64,000 nt of DNA from G038396625 sp038396625 (GTDB lineage: Bacteria; Bacillota; Clostridia; Peptostreptococcales; Thermotaleaceae): contig CP121688.1 in assembly GCA_038396625.1 (NCBI GenBank), forward strand, positions 3,596,001-3,660,000, read 5' to 3'. Numbering within the stretch: the first letter of the stretch is position 1; every line of letters begins with the position of its first letter. Shown one piece after another: positions 21,872-30,833 of the stretch. The notes under the pieces were generated by a model. The model saw nothing but the letters and a program-made list of their open reading frames with translations, ran no database searches and was not told the DNA's origin. The position numbers and the translations under genes were made by a program.

Positions 21872-22837
21872 TTATTCATATTTACGCAAAAACTCGAGCA
21901 AGGTTCTCTCAATGTCTGTTTTTGTCTGCATTGTATTTGTTTTTCCTCTAACTTCTGATGCATATCGAATACCTTTTAAGTACCACCCAATATGTTTTCT
22001 CATCTCTCTCACAGCAATATATTCTCCCTTATGCTGAATTAACATTTCCAAATGTCTTAAAGCCATTTCAATTTTTTCCTTTACAGTAGGCTCGGGTAAT
22101 ATGGTTCCTGTTTTCATGTAATGGGCTACTCTTCTGAATATCCAAGGATTTCCTTGTGCTCCTCTAGCAATCATTACTGCATCACAATTTGTATCTGCTT
22201 TCATTTTGATGGCATCTTCAATTGTAAAAACATCTCCGTTTCCTATAACGGGAATTTTTACTGCTTCTTTCACCTTTTTTATGATATTCCAGTCTGCCTT
22301 TCCCTGATAAAATTGTTCTCGAGTTCTTCCATGAACAGCAATGGCTTTTGCCCCGTTTGCTTCTACGATTTGTGCTACCTCCACTGCATTTACATGCTCC
22401 TCGTCCCATCCTTTTCTTATCTTTACGGTCACAGGCTTATCTGTAGCATTACAAACTGCTTTTACAATGGCCCCTGCCAAAGAGGGATTTTTCATTAGGG
22501 CAGACCCATCTCCGTTTTTAATGATTTTGGGTGTTGGACAGCCCATATTAATATCTAATATGGCATGTTCATATTTATTTAACTTTTCAGTAGCTTTTGC
22601 CATATAATCCGGTTCAGACCCAAAAATTTGCAAAGCCACTGGCTTTTCTCTTTCGTCCATTTCTAATAACTTTCCTGTGTTTTTATCTTCATAACACAAA
22701 CCCTTTGCACTAACCATTTCTGTATAAACTAAACCCACACCTTGTTCTTTACAAAGTAATCGAAAGGTTAAATCTGTTACCCCTGCCATAGGCCCTAAAA
22801 ATACATTGTTTTCTAAAGTTATATTTTCAATTTTCAT
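21872..22837 (-). CDS. dusB: tRNA-dihydrouridine synthase
   Basis: FMN-dependent enzyme that reduces specific uridines of tRNA to dihydrouridine, 321 residues. Marks are NVFLGPMAGVTDLTFR at the N-terminus, the catalytic Cys in DINMGCPTPKI, the FMN phosphate stretches AVHGRTREQFYQG and VIGNGDVF, and a C-terminal helical tRNA-binding domain (about 240-321). I start at the ATG at 22837, seven bases after AGGTGG; a GTG four codons upstream would overlap that site. dusB upstream of lysS is also the Bacillus subtilis order. Confidence 0.95.
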   Translation of the reverse strand: MKIENITLENNVFLGPMAGVTDLTFRLLCKEQGVGLVYTEMVSAKGLCYEDKNTGKLLEMDEREKPVALQIFGSEPDYMAKATEKLNKYEHAILDINMGCPTPKIIKNGDGSALMKNPSLAGAIVKAVCNATDKPVTVKIRKGWDEEHVNAVEVAQIVEANGAKAIAVHGRTREQFYQGKADWNIIKKVKEAVKIPVIGNGDVFTIEDAIKMKADTNCDAVMIARGAQGNPWIFRRVAHYMKTGTILPEPTVKEKIEMALRHLEMLIQHKGEYIAVREMRKHIGWYLKGIRYASEVRGKTNTMQTKTDIERTLLEFLRKYE

Positions 22838-22874
22838 ATGTATCACCACCTAATCGGTATGGGATCTCGATTGA

Positions 22875-22968
22875 ATGACTGTCGGTTATTTGATTCTAGG
22901 AAAATGGCACGAAGTATCGAATGTCTTCGTACCTCGTAGGCTCCTGTTGATCAATAACCGACAGTCAT
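22875..22968. repeat. 94-bp long-armed inverted repeat, unexplained
   Basis: Outer arms of 16 bases (ATGACTGTCGGTTATT and its complement) pair perfectly. The interior also folds: ACGAAG/CTTCGT with a ten-base loop, and further partial pairing outside it. It has no T-run, so it is not a standard terminator. The G+C content is higher than in its surroundings. It may be a miniature mobile element or a structured RNA between coaX and dusB. Confidence 0.6.
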
Positions 22969-23002
22969 GTATTATAAACACTTTAAACAAGAATTATTCT
23001 TA

Positions 23003-23776
23003 TTAATTTTTATTTCTCTCATAAATTATGCGTAAACCATCGAGTGTCAGTAATCTATCTACTTCGTCAATAGTTTCTGATTCACTGCTGATCAAGCCAG
23101 CAAGTCCTCCCGTTGCAATAACCTTTGTTTTAGGATTATTACCCAATTCTTTTTTCATTCTATTTACAATATAGTCTACAAGTCCAATGTAGCCATAAAC
23201 TAGACCAGACTGCATACTGCTAACTGTATTCTTACAGATCACCATTCCTGGCTTTACAAGGTCAACTCTTGGCAATTTTGCAGCGTGTTGAAATAATGCT
23301 TCACTAGAAATTTTTATTCCTGAAGCAATGGTACCACCTAGGTAATCTCCCTCTTCTGAAATCGCACAAAAAGTCGTAGCTGTTCCAAAATCTACGATTA
23401 CAAGAGGCCCTCCATACTTTTCAAATGCCGCTACTGCATTGACGATTCTATCTGCCCCTACTTGTTTCGGATTATCGTATCGTATCTTCATCCCTGTTTT
23501 AATCCCTGGTCCTACTACCATAGCTTCTTTATTGCAATATTTTAAAGCTGCATGTTGCAAGGTATACATAATAGGTGGCACAACAGATGAAATAATTACA
23601 TCCTTAACATCCTTAAGATTTAAACCTTCATAGGTAAATAATTGATGCATCAAGATACCATATTCATCAGCACTTCTTCTTTTATCTGTTGCAAACCGCC
23701 AATCCTGTAATAGCTTATTCCCCTTGTATGCTCCCAAAACAATATTCGTATTTCCTACATCAAAAGCCAATAGCAT
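23003..23776 (-). CDS. coaX: Type III pantothenate kinase
   Basis: Phosphorylates pantothenate, the first step to coenzyme A, with the potassium-dependent type III fold. It has 257 residues from the ATG at 23776; a GTG three codons earlier is also possible. Motifs: LLAFDVGNTNIVLG (phosphate 1), GADRIVNAVAAFEKYG, VDFGTATTF (phosphate 2) and the C-terminal ATGGLAGLI. It uses the vitamin imported by panF or made through panB. Confidence 0.95.
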   Translation of the reverse strand: MLLAFDVGNTNIVLGAYKGNKLLQDWRFATDKRRSADEYGILMHQLFTYEGLNLKDVKDVIISSVVPPIMYTLQHAALKYCNKEAMVVGPGIKTGMKIRYDNPKQVGADRIVNAVAAFEKYGGPLVIVDFGTATTFCAISEEGDYLGGTIASGIKISSEALFQHAAKLPRVDLVKPGMVICKNTVSSMQSGLVYGYIGLVDYIVNRMKKELGNNPKTKVIATGGLAGLISSESETIDEVDRLLTLDGLRIIYERNKN

Positions 23777-24042
23777 ACTTCTCACAACCTTCTTCCATTG
23801 TTTTTTGAAGCAGTATCTATCCTACTCTGAAACATATTTTATCTTCAAAATATGGTTTATTTCATCATAGATTCTTGCTTTTTTCCTTTTATATGTTATC
23901 ATTTGCTTCTTTTTTTTTCAATAAATAATTCTATACATTTTAGGTCAAAACTGCCTATCTCTATTATTTTCTATTTTTGCTTTGATATCCTAGTTTAAAA
24001 TATCTTTTATTCTTTTCATGATCATTCATTTACTAAAGCTTA

Positions 24043-25032
24043 CTATATATAGTCTGCAATTCCTCTAACAGATACTTCCCCTGATAATACCCTCTGTATC
24101 TCTCCTGCTTCGTTTTTTACCATGAGTTCTCCATCTTCTGTTAAATCTATGGCTTCTGCAGTTATTTCTTTTGTCCTGTCTATTATTCTTACCTTTTTCC
24201 CTAATGTTACTGAATATTTTTTACAAACCGCTACACTTTTTTTAATATTTTTTGTTTGAATAAAATCAATATATAATTCTTCAAACGCTTTTAATATTTC
24301 TTTCACCAACATTTTTCTTGATACTTTTTTTCCTGTACAATTTTTGATAGAAGTAGCGATATCTTGTATCTCTATGGGGAAGTCATCAGATTCATTGTTT
24401 ACATTAATTCCAATTCCTACAATAATATAATTCACTGAATTTAGTTCAGCACTCATTTCTGTAAGAACACCACATACTTTCTTTTTTTGTATAATGATAT
24501 CATTTGGCCATTTAATACCTACTTCACATTCGGTTAATTTCCTTATCGCCAATGTTACTGCAGCAGCTGTAATTTGTGTAATTTTTGGAGCCTCTGCAGG
24601 ACCGATATCTGGTCTTAACACAATCGACATCCAAATTCCTGTTTTCTTAGGAGACACCCACTGCCTTCCCAATCTACCTCTTCCTCCTGTTTGCTCTTCT
24701 GCAATCACTATGGTGCCTTCGCTGGCACCTTCTGCTGCTAGCTTTTTTCCCATATTATTGGTTGAGTCTACAGAATCAAAGTAATATACTTTATGTCCCA
24801 GTAAATTTCCGGCTACATCTATTTCTAGGGCATGGGCATCTAGTGTGTCTGGTTCTGAAATTAAACGATATCCTTTACGAGAAATGGATTCAATTTCATA
24901 TCCCTCTTCTTTTAATTGTTGAATATGCTTCCACACCGCTGCTCTTGTAACACCAATTCCACGACTTAATGTTTCTCCAGAAATAAAAATATTTTTATTT
25001 TTTTTTAATGCTTCTAAAACGTCTTTTTTCAT
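24043..25032 (-). CDS. birA: Biotin-protein ligase and repressor BirA
   Basis: A 329-residue bifunctional protein. An N-terminal winged helix (about 1-65, GETLSRGIGVTRAAVWKHIQQL) binds DNA, the central ligase domain shows GGRGRLGRQWVSP and IKWPNDI, and a small C-terminal domain closes it. It attaches biotin to carrier proteins. A substrate, the biotin carrier of the methylmalonyl-CoA decarboxylase (26325-26717), is encoded just downstream of the adjacent operon, which fits its location. Confidence 0.96.
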   Translation of the reverse strand: MKKDVLEALKKNKNIFISGETLSRGIGVTRAAVWKHIQQLKEEGYEIESISRKGYRLISEPDTLDAHALEIDVAGNLLGHKVYYFDSVDSTNNMGKKLAAEGASEGTIVIAEEQTGGRGRLGRQWVSPKKTGIWMSIVLRPDIGPAEAPKITQITAAAVTLAIRKLTECEVGIKWPNDIIIQKKKVCGVLTEMSAELNSVNYIIVGIGINVNNESDDFPIEIQDIATSIKNCTGKKVSRKMLVKEILKAFEELYIDFIQTKNIKKSVAVCKKYSVTLGKKVRIIDRTKEITAEAIDLTEDGELMVKNEAGEIQRVLSGEVSVRGIADYI

Positions 25033-25098
25033 TGTTTCTACATCTCCTCAATTCTTATCCTATATCCTTATTCTAGCATAAAAATTTCATGATATATA

Positions 25099-25136
25099 AC
25101 AAAAAACAGACAGACTTCGTTGTCTGCCTGTCTTTG
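25099..25136 (-). terminator. Terminator of the propionate operon
   Basis: Ten-bp stem ACAGGCAGAC / GTCTGTCTGT followed on the minus strand by a run of six T, just past the decarboxylase beta subunit. Confidence 0.9.
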
Positions 25137-25139
25137 ATT

Positions 25140-26279
25140 TTAACCAAATAAGGAAAGCATAATCCCTGCTGCAACGGCTGAACCAATAACCCCTGCAACG
25201 TTCGGTCCCATGGCATGCATTAATAAGAAATTAGAAGGATTTTCTTTTTGTCCTACTACCTGTGATACCCTAGCTGCCATCGGTACAGCGGAAACACCTG
25301 CGGATCCAATAAGTGGATTGATTTTTCCCCCTGTGATCTTATTCATGACCTTCGCGAGAATTACACCTGCCGCTGTTCCCACAGCAAAGGCTAAAACACC
25401 TAATACGACGATCTTAATTGTCCCCCACTTTAAAAATTGTTCTGCTGTTGCTGAAGCCCCAACTGAAAGACCTAAGAAAATTGTTACAATATTCATAAGG
25501 GCATTCGATGCGGTGTCTGTCAATCTGCCCACAACACCTGATTCTTTAAATAAATTTCCTAGCATCAACATACCAATTAATGTTGCCGCTGGTGGTAGCA
25601 TTAGGGAAACAACCAATGTAACCAGAATCGGGAATAAAACCTTCTCTGTTTTGGTTACAGGTCTTAGTTGATCCATTTTAATCATACGCTCTTCTTTTGT
25701 AGTTAAAGCCTTCATAATTGGAGGCTGAATAATAGGAACCAGTGCCATATAAGAGTAGGCCGCTACGGCAATGGGGCCTAATAATTCCGGTGCCAGTTTA
25801 GATGTAAGGAAAATAGCTGTAGGTCCATCTGCTCCTCCGATGATTCCGATAGAACCAGCTTGCTGTCCTGTAAATCCTAAAACAATTGCCCCTAAAAATG
25901 TTGTAAATATACCAAACTGTGCTGCTGCACCTAATAAAAGAGATTTCGGATTGGCAATCAAAGGACCAAAATCCGTCATAGCACCTACACCTAGGAAAAT
26001 AATAGGTGGGAAAATTCCCAATTCATCTCCTTGATAGAAATACCATAGAAGTCCTCCTGGATCACCATGTCCCCCATGAGCTTTAAACATGTCCGCAAGT
26101 GGCAAATTGGTTAAGAACATACCAAATGCAATGGGAACCAATAGCAATGGCTCAAAACCTTTTTTAATCGCAAGGTATAAAAGGATAAATGATACAGTAA
26201 TCATAATCAAGTTCTCAGGCTGATCGATTAATCCTCTGAATCCTGTACTTTGTAAAAATTTAATAATCGTATGTCCCAT
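25140..26279 (-). CDS. mmdB: Methylmalonyl-CoA decarboxylase beta subunit (sodium pump)
   Basis: A 379-residue membrane protein with about nine hydrophobic segments, of the OadB/MmdB/GcdB family. It decarboxylates the carboxybiotin carrier and couples this to export of sodium ions. The central signature GSIGIIGGADGPTAIF holds the Asp needed for sodium passage; a second conserved stretch is GSAGVSAVPMAARVSQ. It is the last gene of the operon. The related oxaloacetate and glutaconyl-CoA pumps share this subunit, so the substrate is decided by the alpha subunit and by the neighbours. Confidence 0.92.
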   Translation of the reverse strand: MGHTIIKFLQSTGFRGLIDQPENLIMITVSFILLYLAIKKGFEPLLLVPIAFGMFLTNLPLADMFKAHGGHGDPGGLLWYFYQGDELGIFPPIIFLGVGAMTDFGPLIANPKSLLLGAAAQFGIFTTFLGAIVLGFTGQQAGSIGIIGGADGPTAIFLTSKLAPELLGPIAVAAYSYMALVPIIQPPIMKALTTKEERMIKMDQLRPVTKTEKVLFPILVTLVVSLMLPPAATLIGMLMLGNLFKESGVVGRLTDTASNALMNIVTIFLGLSVGASATAEQFLKWGTIKIVVLGVLAFAVGTAAGVILAKVMNKITGGKINPLIGSAGVSAVPMAARVSQVVGQKENPSNFLLMHAMGPNVAGVIGSAVAAGIMLSLFG

Positions 26280-26324
26280 TGGTACATCTCCTTTCCTCTA
26301 AAATTTAGGACGCTAGAAACGAAA

Positions 26325-26717
26325 CTATTCTAATACTACCAATACGTCTCCAGCATTTACAGATGCACCCTTTACTGCGTTAACAGATACAACTTTACCA
26401 TCTGCAGGTGCCATAATTTCATTTTCCATCTTCATTGCTTCTAATATTAATAACACCTGACCATTTGTAACAGTATCTCCTTCTTTTACTTTTATATCTA
26501 ATACTGTACCTGGCATTGGCGCACTTACTGTATTTGCTCCCGCTGGTGCTGGTGCTGCAGGTTTTGCTGCTGGCTTAGGAGCTGGTGCTGCTGCTTTTGG
26601 TGCAGGAGCTGGTGCCGCTGCCGGTCTAGCTGCAGGTGCTGGCGTAGCAACGCCGCCGATCTCTTCTACCTCAACTTCATAAGCTTTTCCATTTACAGTT
26701 ATATTAAACTTTTTCAT
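26325..26717 (-). CDS. mmdC: Biotin carrier subunit of the decarboxylase
   Basis: A 130-residue carrier. The N-terminus is followed by a flexible Ala/Pro-rich linker (about 25-60) and then a biotinyl domain with EAMKMENEI, Lys96 being the biotin site. It moves the carboxyl group from the cytoplasmic alpha subunit to the membrane beta subunit. BirA, encoded a little downstream, should load it. The Ala-Pro linker makes this stretch of DNA unusually G+C-rich for the region. Confidence 0.95.
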   Translation of the reverse strand: MKKFNITVNGKAYEVEVEEIGGVATPAPAARPAAAPAPAPKAAAPAPKPAAKPAAPAPAGANTVSAPMPGTVLDIKVKEGDTVTNGQVLLILEAMKMENEIMAPADGKVVSVNAVKGASVNAGDVLVVLE

Positions 26718-26773
26718 GTTTATAATCCTCCTTCATGATTTTTCTTGTTATTTCTTCATTTTATAAACAAAAT

Positions 26774-27193
26774 TTAGAATCTGCTGTTCATTTGTTCTAA
26801 TCTACCCATTCTACCCCATGATGGTGTAGGATCTGGCAGTCTTACGATATTTCTAACTAAAATATTATGGGTAGAAGTTTGTAAGGTTGCCGCAATCGCT
26901 GCAGTAATAACTGCAACTAATTCTTCATCTTCTTGAGCTGTTTCTGCAACTGATTCCACAGCTTGTGCAGGAATAGGTGTTGAAACTACCGTAGGTGTTG
27001 CTTCTTTTGGCGAAGGTTTGTTTACAAGCTTTGTCATAAGGGCTACAAGCCCCCATAGAATGACTAATGCAGTAAAAGTTACACCCATGCCTAAAATGGT
27101 AACATATAGAGAAGCCAATAGTTTATCACTCATGGGTAATCCTGGCATGATGTCAGGGTTGGCAAATTTCTCAAGCAAAGTTAATTCTTTCAT
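26774..27193 (-). CDS. mmdD: Decarboxylase delta/gamma-type membrane subunit
   Basis: A 139-residue protein of the OadG family with one membrane helix (about 25-50, LYVTILGMGVTFTALVILWGL), a Pro/Thr-rich linker and a short C-terminal domain ending TPSWGRMGRLEQMNSRF. It anchors the carboxyltransferase subunit to the sodium pump. The family is poorly conserved in sequence, so position between the alpha and carrier genes is part of the evidence. Confidence 0.85.
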   Translation of the reverse strand: MKELTLLEKFANPDIMPGLPMSDKLLASLYVTILGMGVTFTALVILWGLVALMTKLVNKPSPKEATPTVVSTPIPAQAVESVAETAQEDEELVAVITAAIAATLQTSTHNILVRNIVRLPDPTPSWGRMGRLEQMNSRF

Positions 27194-27231
27194 CTTCTCA
27201 CCTCTTTTTTACAAAAATTCACGGTCATATC

Positions 27232-28779
27232 TTATAGTGGAATATTTCCGTGTTTTTTCGCTGGTCTTGTTTCTCTCTTGGAAGCCAGCATATTAAATGC
27301 ATCTACCAATCTTGGTCTTGTGACACTTGGTTCAATTACATCATCCACATAGCCTCTTTCAGCAGCTTTATAAGGTGTAGCAAACTCTTCTGTATATTCT
27401 TGGATTTTCTTTGCTCTTTCTTCCTCTGGATTTGCTGCGTTTTTAATATCATTTCTAAAAATAATATTTGCAGCCCCTTGTGGTCCCATAACCGCAATTT
27501 CAGCGTTCGGCCATGCCAATACCATATCTGCTCCTAATTCTTTGTTACACATAGCGATATAAGAACCACCATAAGCCTTTCTTACAATCAATGTAACCTT
27601 TGGCACAGTTGCTTCACTATAGGCATAAAGCATTTTTGCACCATGTCGAATGATCCCACCATACTCTTGATTCGTTCCTGGCAAAAATCCTGGTACGTCT
27701 ACAATATTTAATAGTGGAACATTGAAAGCATCACACGTTCTAATAAATCTAGCAGCTTTATCAGAAGCATTAATGTCTAAGCATCCTGCTAAAAATTTTG
27801 GTTGATTTGCGATAATACCAACTGATTGTCCATTTACTCTTGCAAAGCAAGTGATAATATTCTTTGCAAAATATGGTTGTACTTCATAATAATCTTCATC
27901 ATCAACAATTTTCTTAATGATGTCTAGCATATCATATGGCTTATTAGGGTTATCAGGTAATAAATTGTCAAGTTCTGGAATAATTCGATTCACATCATCT
28001 TCCGTTGCATATGTTGGTGCTATTTCCATATTATTAGAAGGTAAGAAGCTTAATAGTCTTCTAATTTGCGCAATACAGTCTTCATCATTTGCTGCTACAA
28101 AGTGTGCAACACCACTGACTGTATTGTGAGTCATTGCACCTCCCAAAGCTTCTGCTGAAACATCTTCTCCCGTAACGGTTTTGATAACCTGTGGTCCTGT
28201 GATAAACATTTTACTTGTTTGGTCTACCATATAAATAAAGTCTGTGATTGCAGGAGAATACACTGCCCCTCCCGCAGAAGGTCCCATAATTGCTGATATT
28301 TGCGGGATTACACCAGATGCAATGGTATTTCTATAAAAGATTTTTCCGTATCCTGATAAAGCATCTACTGCTTCTTGAATTCTCGCCCCACCAGAATCAT
28401 TCATACCAACAAGGGGAGCCCCTACCTTTAATGCATTTTCTTGTACTTTTACGATTTTAGCAGCATGCATTTCTCCTAAAGAGCCGCCTACTACCGTAAA
28501 GTCTTGGGCAAATGCATAAACCAATCTTCCATCTACCATACCATAACCTGTTACAACACCTTCTCCTGGTGCTTCTTGCTTCTCCATTCCAAAGTTTACA
28601 CATCTGTGGGTAACAAATGCATCTAACTCAACAAAAGTTCCCTCGTCAAATAATAGATTCATTCTTTCTCTTGCTGTCAACTTTCCTGATTGATGCTGCT
28701 TGTCAATTCTTTTCTGTCCACCACCAAGCATCACTTTTTCTTTGCGCTTACGCAAATCTTCTATTTTGTTGATTGCCAT
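27232..28779 (-). CDS. mmdA: Methylmalonyl-CoA decarboxylase alpha subunit (carboxyltransferase)
   Basis: A 515-residue protein with two crotonase-like carboxyltransferase domains, about 25-265 and 270-510. It moves the carboxyl of methylmalonyl-CoA to biotin, giving propionyl-CoA. Signatures: MNDSGGARIQEAVDALSGYG, IMGPSAGGAVYSPAITDF, and in the second half GGIIRHGAKMLYAYSEATVPK and KAYGGSYIAM. Propionyl-CoA carboxylase beta chains look alike; the adjacent sodium-pump subunits favour decarboxylation. Confidence 0.95.
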   Translation of the reverse strand: MAINKIEDLRKRKEKVMLGGGQKRIDKQHQSGKLTARERMNLLFDEGTFVELDAFVTHRCVNFGMEKQEAPGEGVVTGYGMVDGRLVYAFAQDFTVVGGSLGEMHAAKIVKVQENALKVGAPLVGMNDSGGARIQEAVDALSGYGKIFYRNTIASGVIPQISAIMGPSAGGAVYSPAITDFIYMVDQTSKMFITGPQVIKTVTGEDVSAEALGGAMTHNTVSGVAHFVAANDEDCIAQIRRLLSFLPSNNMEIAPTYATEDDVNRIIPELDNLLPDNPNKPYDMLDIIKKIVDDEDYYEVQPYFAKNIITCFARVNGQSVGIIANQPKFLAGCLDINASDKAARFIRTCDAFNVPLLNIVDVPGFLPGTNQEYGGIIRHGAKMLYAYSEATVPKVTLIVRKAYGGSYIAMCNKELGADMVLAWPNAEIAVMGPQGAANIIFRNDIKNAANPEEERAKKIQEYTEEFATPYKAAERGYVDDVIEPSVTRPRLVDAFNMLASKRETRPAKKHGNIPL

Positions 28780-28839
28780 TTTTCTAACCTCCTAAGCTTA
28801 TATTCAGCTGCCCATAATATCTACAGCACTATATAATAA

Positions 28840-29244
28840 CTACTCTCTCTCACTTAATTCTACAAGAACGCCATTTGTACTCTTAGGATGACAGAATGCA
28901 ATTTTTGCACCGCCAGCACCATATCTTGGCTTTTCATCAATCATTCTAACACCTTTTTCTTTCATCTCTGCAATCGCTTCTTCGATGTTTGGTACTCTGA
29001 AGGCAACATGTTGAATTCCTTCTCCTTTTTTCTCGATAAATTTAGCGATAGGTCCATCAGGTTCTGTAGATTCTAAAAGTTCCACTTCTGTATCTCCAAC
29101 TGGCAAAAATGCAACTTTTACTTTTTGTTCTTCTACAACCTCAGTACCTTGTAGTTCTAAACCTAGAATGTCTTGATAAAATTTCAACGTTTCATCTAAG
29201 TTTTTCACGGCAAAACCAATATGGTCAACTTTTAATACTTTCAT
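28840..29244 (-). CDS. mce: Methylmalonyl-CoA epimerase
   Basis: A 134-residue glyoxalase-fold enzyme that interconverts the (R) and (S) forms of methylmalonyl-CoA, needed between the mutase and the decarboxylase. The metal site is visible as VDHIGFAV (H8), IQHVAFRV and VLVELSE. It lies 60 bases before mmdA in the operon. Confidence 0.95.
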   Translation of the reverse strand: MKVLKVDHIGFAVKNLDETLKFYQDILGLELQGTEVVEEQKVKVAFLPVGDTEVELLESTEPDGPIAKFIEKKGEGIQHVAFRVPNIEEAIAEMKEKGVRMIDEKPRYGAGGAKIAFCHPKSTNGVLVELSERE

Positions 29245-29323
29245 TTTAAATCCTCCTTATATATTTTATAAACATTTTCATCAACCCCGATCTTTTTAGA
29301 GGTCTCCATGTCTATATTAAAAA

Positions 29324-30253
29324 TTATTTGATTTCTTTTAAGATTGACTCTGCTGCAGAATATGGATCTGTATTTCGTGCTGCTACCTCTGCAGCCAATT
29401 CATTCATCATTGCTTCTTTTGTGGATTTATCTAAAATCATTTTCATCAGTTTTTGCTGAATCAAATCAATAATTTCTAATTTGCTGTTTTCCGTTCTTCT
29501 TGTTTCTAGCTTTCCTGTATCTTGTAAATGCCTCATATGATCCTTTATATGAGCTAACAATTCGTCAATGCCGTTATTATCTACAGCAATTACCTGCTGT
29601 ACAGGAGGTCTCCAATCAGTATGGTTAAAGTCTAACATCATTTCGATCTCCCTAGCTGTTCTTTTGGCACCATCTCTGTCTGCCTTATTGATTGCAAATA
29701 CATCTCCAATTTCCATGATCCCTGCTTTGATTGCCTGAATATCATCGCCAAGTCCAGGTACCATCACCATTAGTGTTGTATCGGCATTTTTAGCGATATC
29801 CACTTCTGACTGTCCAACCCCTACTGTTTCAATAAATATATAGTCTACTCCATAGATATCTAAAATCTTAACAGCAGCTTGCGTAGCTTGTGAAAGTCCT
29901 CCTAAATGTCCTCGTGTTCCCATACTTCTGATAAATACGCCTGGGTCTGTACTTAACTCATTCATTCTTACGCGGTCCCCTAAAATGGAGCCCCCTGTAA
30001 ATGGACTAGTAGGATCTACTGCAACAACCCCTACCGTTTTTCCTTCTTTTCTTAAGGCCTTTACAAGCTTATCTGTCAGGGTACTTTTTCCTGCTCCAGG
30101 AGGTCCTGTGATACCAATTACATGGGCATTCCCTGTTTTATGATACAGTTTTTTTATCACTTCAATGGCTTCACTTTCTTGACTTTCAGCCATTGTTATC
30201 AGCCTGGCAACAGCTCTTTTTTCTCCTTGTAACAATCTTTCAGCTAATTCCAT
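29324..30253 (-). CDS. meaB: MeaB/ArgK-type GTPase chaperone of methylmalonyl-CoA mutase
   Basis: A 309-residue G3E-family GTPase that loads and protects the B12 cofactor of the mutase. The P-loop is GITGPPGAGKSTLTD, with further nucleotide-binding elements in DPTSPFTGGSILGDRVRM, ETVGVGQSEVD and NKADRDGAKR. I start at the ATG at 30253 behind AGGTGG; the open frame runs ten codons further up without a better site. It follows the mutase B12-binding subunit after an intergenic hairpin. Confidence 0.95.
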   Translation of the reverse strand: MELAERLLQGEKRAVARLITMAESQESEAIEVIKKLYHKTGNAHVIGITGPPGAGKSTLTDKLVKALRKEGKTVGVVAVDPTSPFTGGSILGDRVRMNELSTDPGVFIRSMGTRGHLGGLSQATQAAVKILDIYGVDYIFIETVGVGQSEVDIAKNADTTLMVMVPGLGDDIQAIKAGIMEIGDVFAINKADRDGAKRTAREIEMMLDFNHTDWRPPVQQVIAVDNNGIDELLAHIKDHMRHLQDTGKLETRRTENSKLEIIDLIQQKLMKMILDKSTKEAMMNELAAEVAARNTDPYSAAESILKEIK

Positions 30254-30289
30254 GCTTGCACCACCTATTTTGACAACAAACACTAATAA

Positions 30290-30320
30290 CAGAGCATAGG
30301 CCTTTACAAGCCTATGCCTG
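30290..30320 (-). promoter_or_regulatory. Intercistronic hairpin between mutase and meaB
   Basis: Perfect 8-bp stem GCATAGGC / GCCTATGC (30294-30301 with 30310-30317) without a T-run, inside the operon. It may stabilise the upstream message or thin out transcription, but this is inferred. Confidence 0.45.
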
Positions 30321-30340
30321 CAGTAAAGTGTTTGGTCTTA

Positions 30341-30739
30341 TTATTTTCTCTTGATATTGGCTTTAATAAACTCAATAGTCGTTGAAGTTGGTGTTCCAGG
30401 TGTAAAGATTTCTGCAATACCCTTTTCTTTTAAGGCTGGAATATCATCATCAGGAATTACACCACCACCAATGACTAAAATATCATCGACCTTTTCTGCA
30501 TCAAGTAATTCAACAACTTTTGGAAGTAATGTGCTATGTGCTCCTGATAAAATACTCATTGCAACAACATCAACATCTTCTTGAATTGCTGCATTTACGA
30601 TTTGTTCAGGTGTTTGTCTAAGTCCTGTATAAATAACCTCCATACCTGCATCCCTTAAAGCTCTCGCAATTACTTTTGCTCCTCTATCATGACCATCAAG
30701 GCCTGGCTTTGCAACTAATACTCTAATAGGTCTATCCAT
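30341..30739 (-). CDS. mcmA2: Methylmalonyl-CoA mutase, B12-binding subunit
   Basis: A 132-residue stand-alone cobalamin-binding domain with the LDGHDRG form of the DxHxxG motif, whose His is the lower axial ligand of cobalt, plus MSILSGAHSTL and GGGVIPDDD. In many bacteria this domain is fused to the catalytic one; here it is a separate gene 95 bases downstream of it. The ATG at 30739 follows GGGAGG. Confidence 0.95.
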   Translation of the reverse strand: MDRPIRVLVAKPGLDGHDRGAKVIARALRDAGMEVIYTGLRQTPEQIVNAAIQEDVDVVAMSILSGAHSTLLPKVVELLDAEKVDDILVIGGGVIPDDDIPALKEKGIAEIFTPGTPTSTTIEFIKANIKRK

Positions 30740-30833
30740 TAATTTTTCCTCCCTCATTGAATGATTCTCCGTTTTGATTCATCTATTTAACTAGTTCTAT
30801 TGATTCTGTCTTTTTATTTTTAAGCCATCATTC

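Noticed and set aside
22875..22968. Calling the long inverted repeat a terminator of coaX
   Set aside because: No T-run follows either arm, and it is much longer than a normal terminator.
27232..28779. Reading the operon as a propionyl-CoA carboxylase or oxaloacetate decarboxylase
   Set aside because: The adjacent mutase, epimerase and MeaB genes fit methylmalonyl-CoA. No biotin carboxylase or oxaloacetate-type carboxyltransferase is present.
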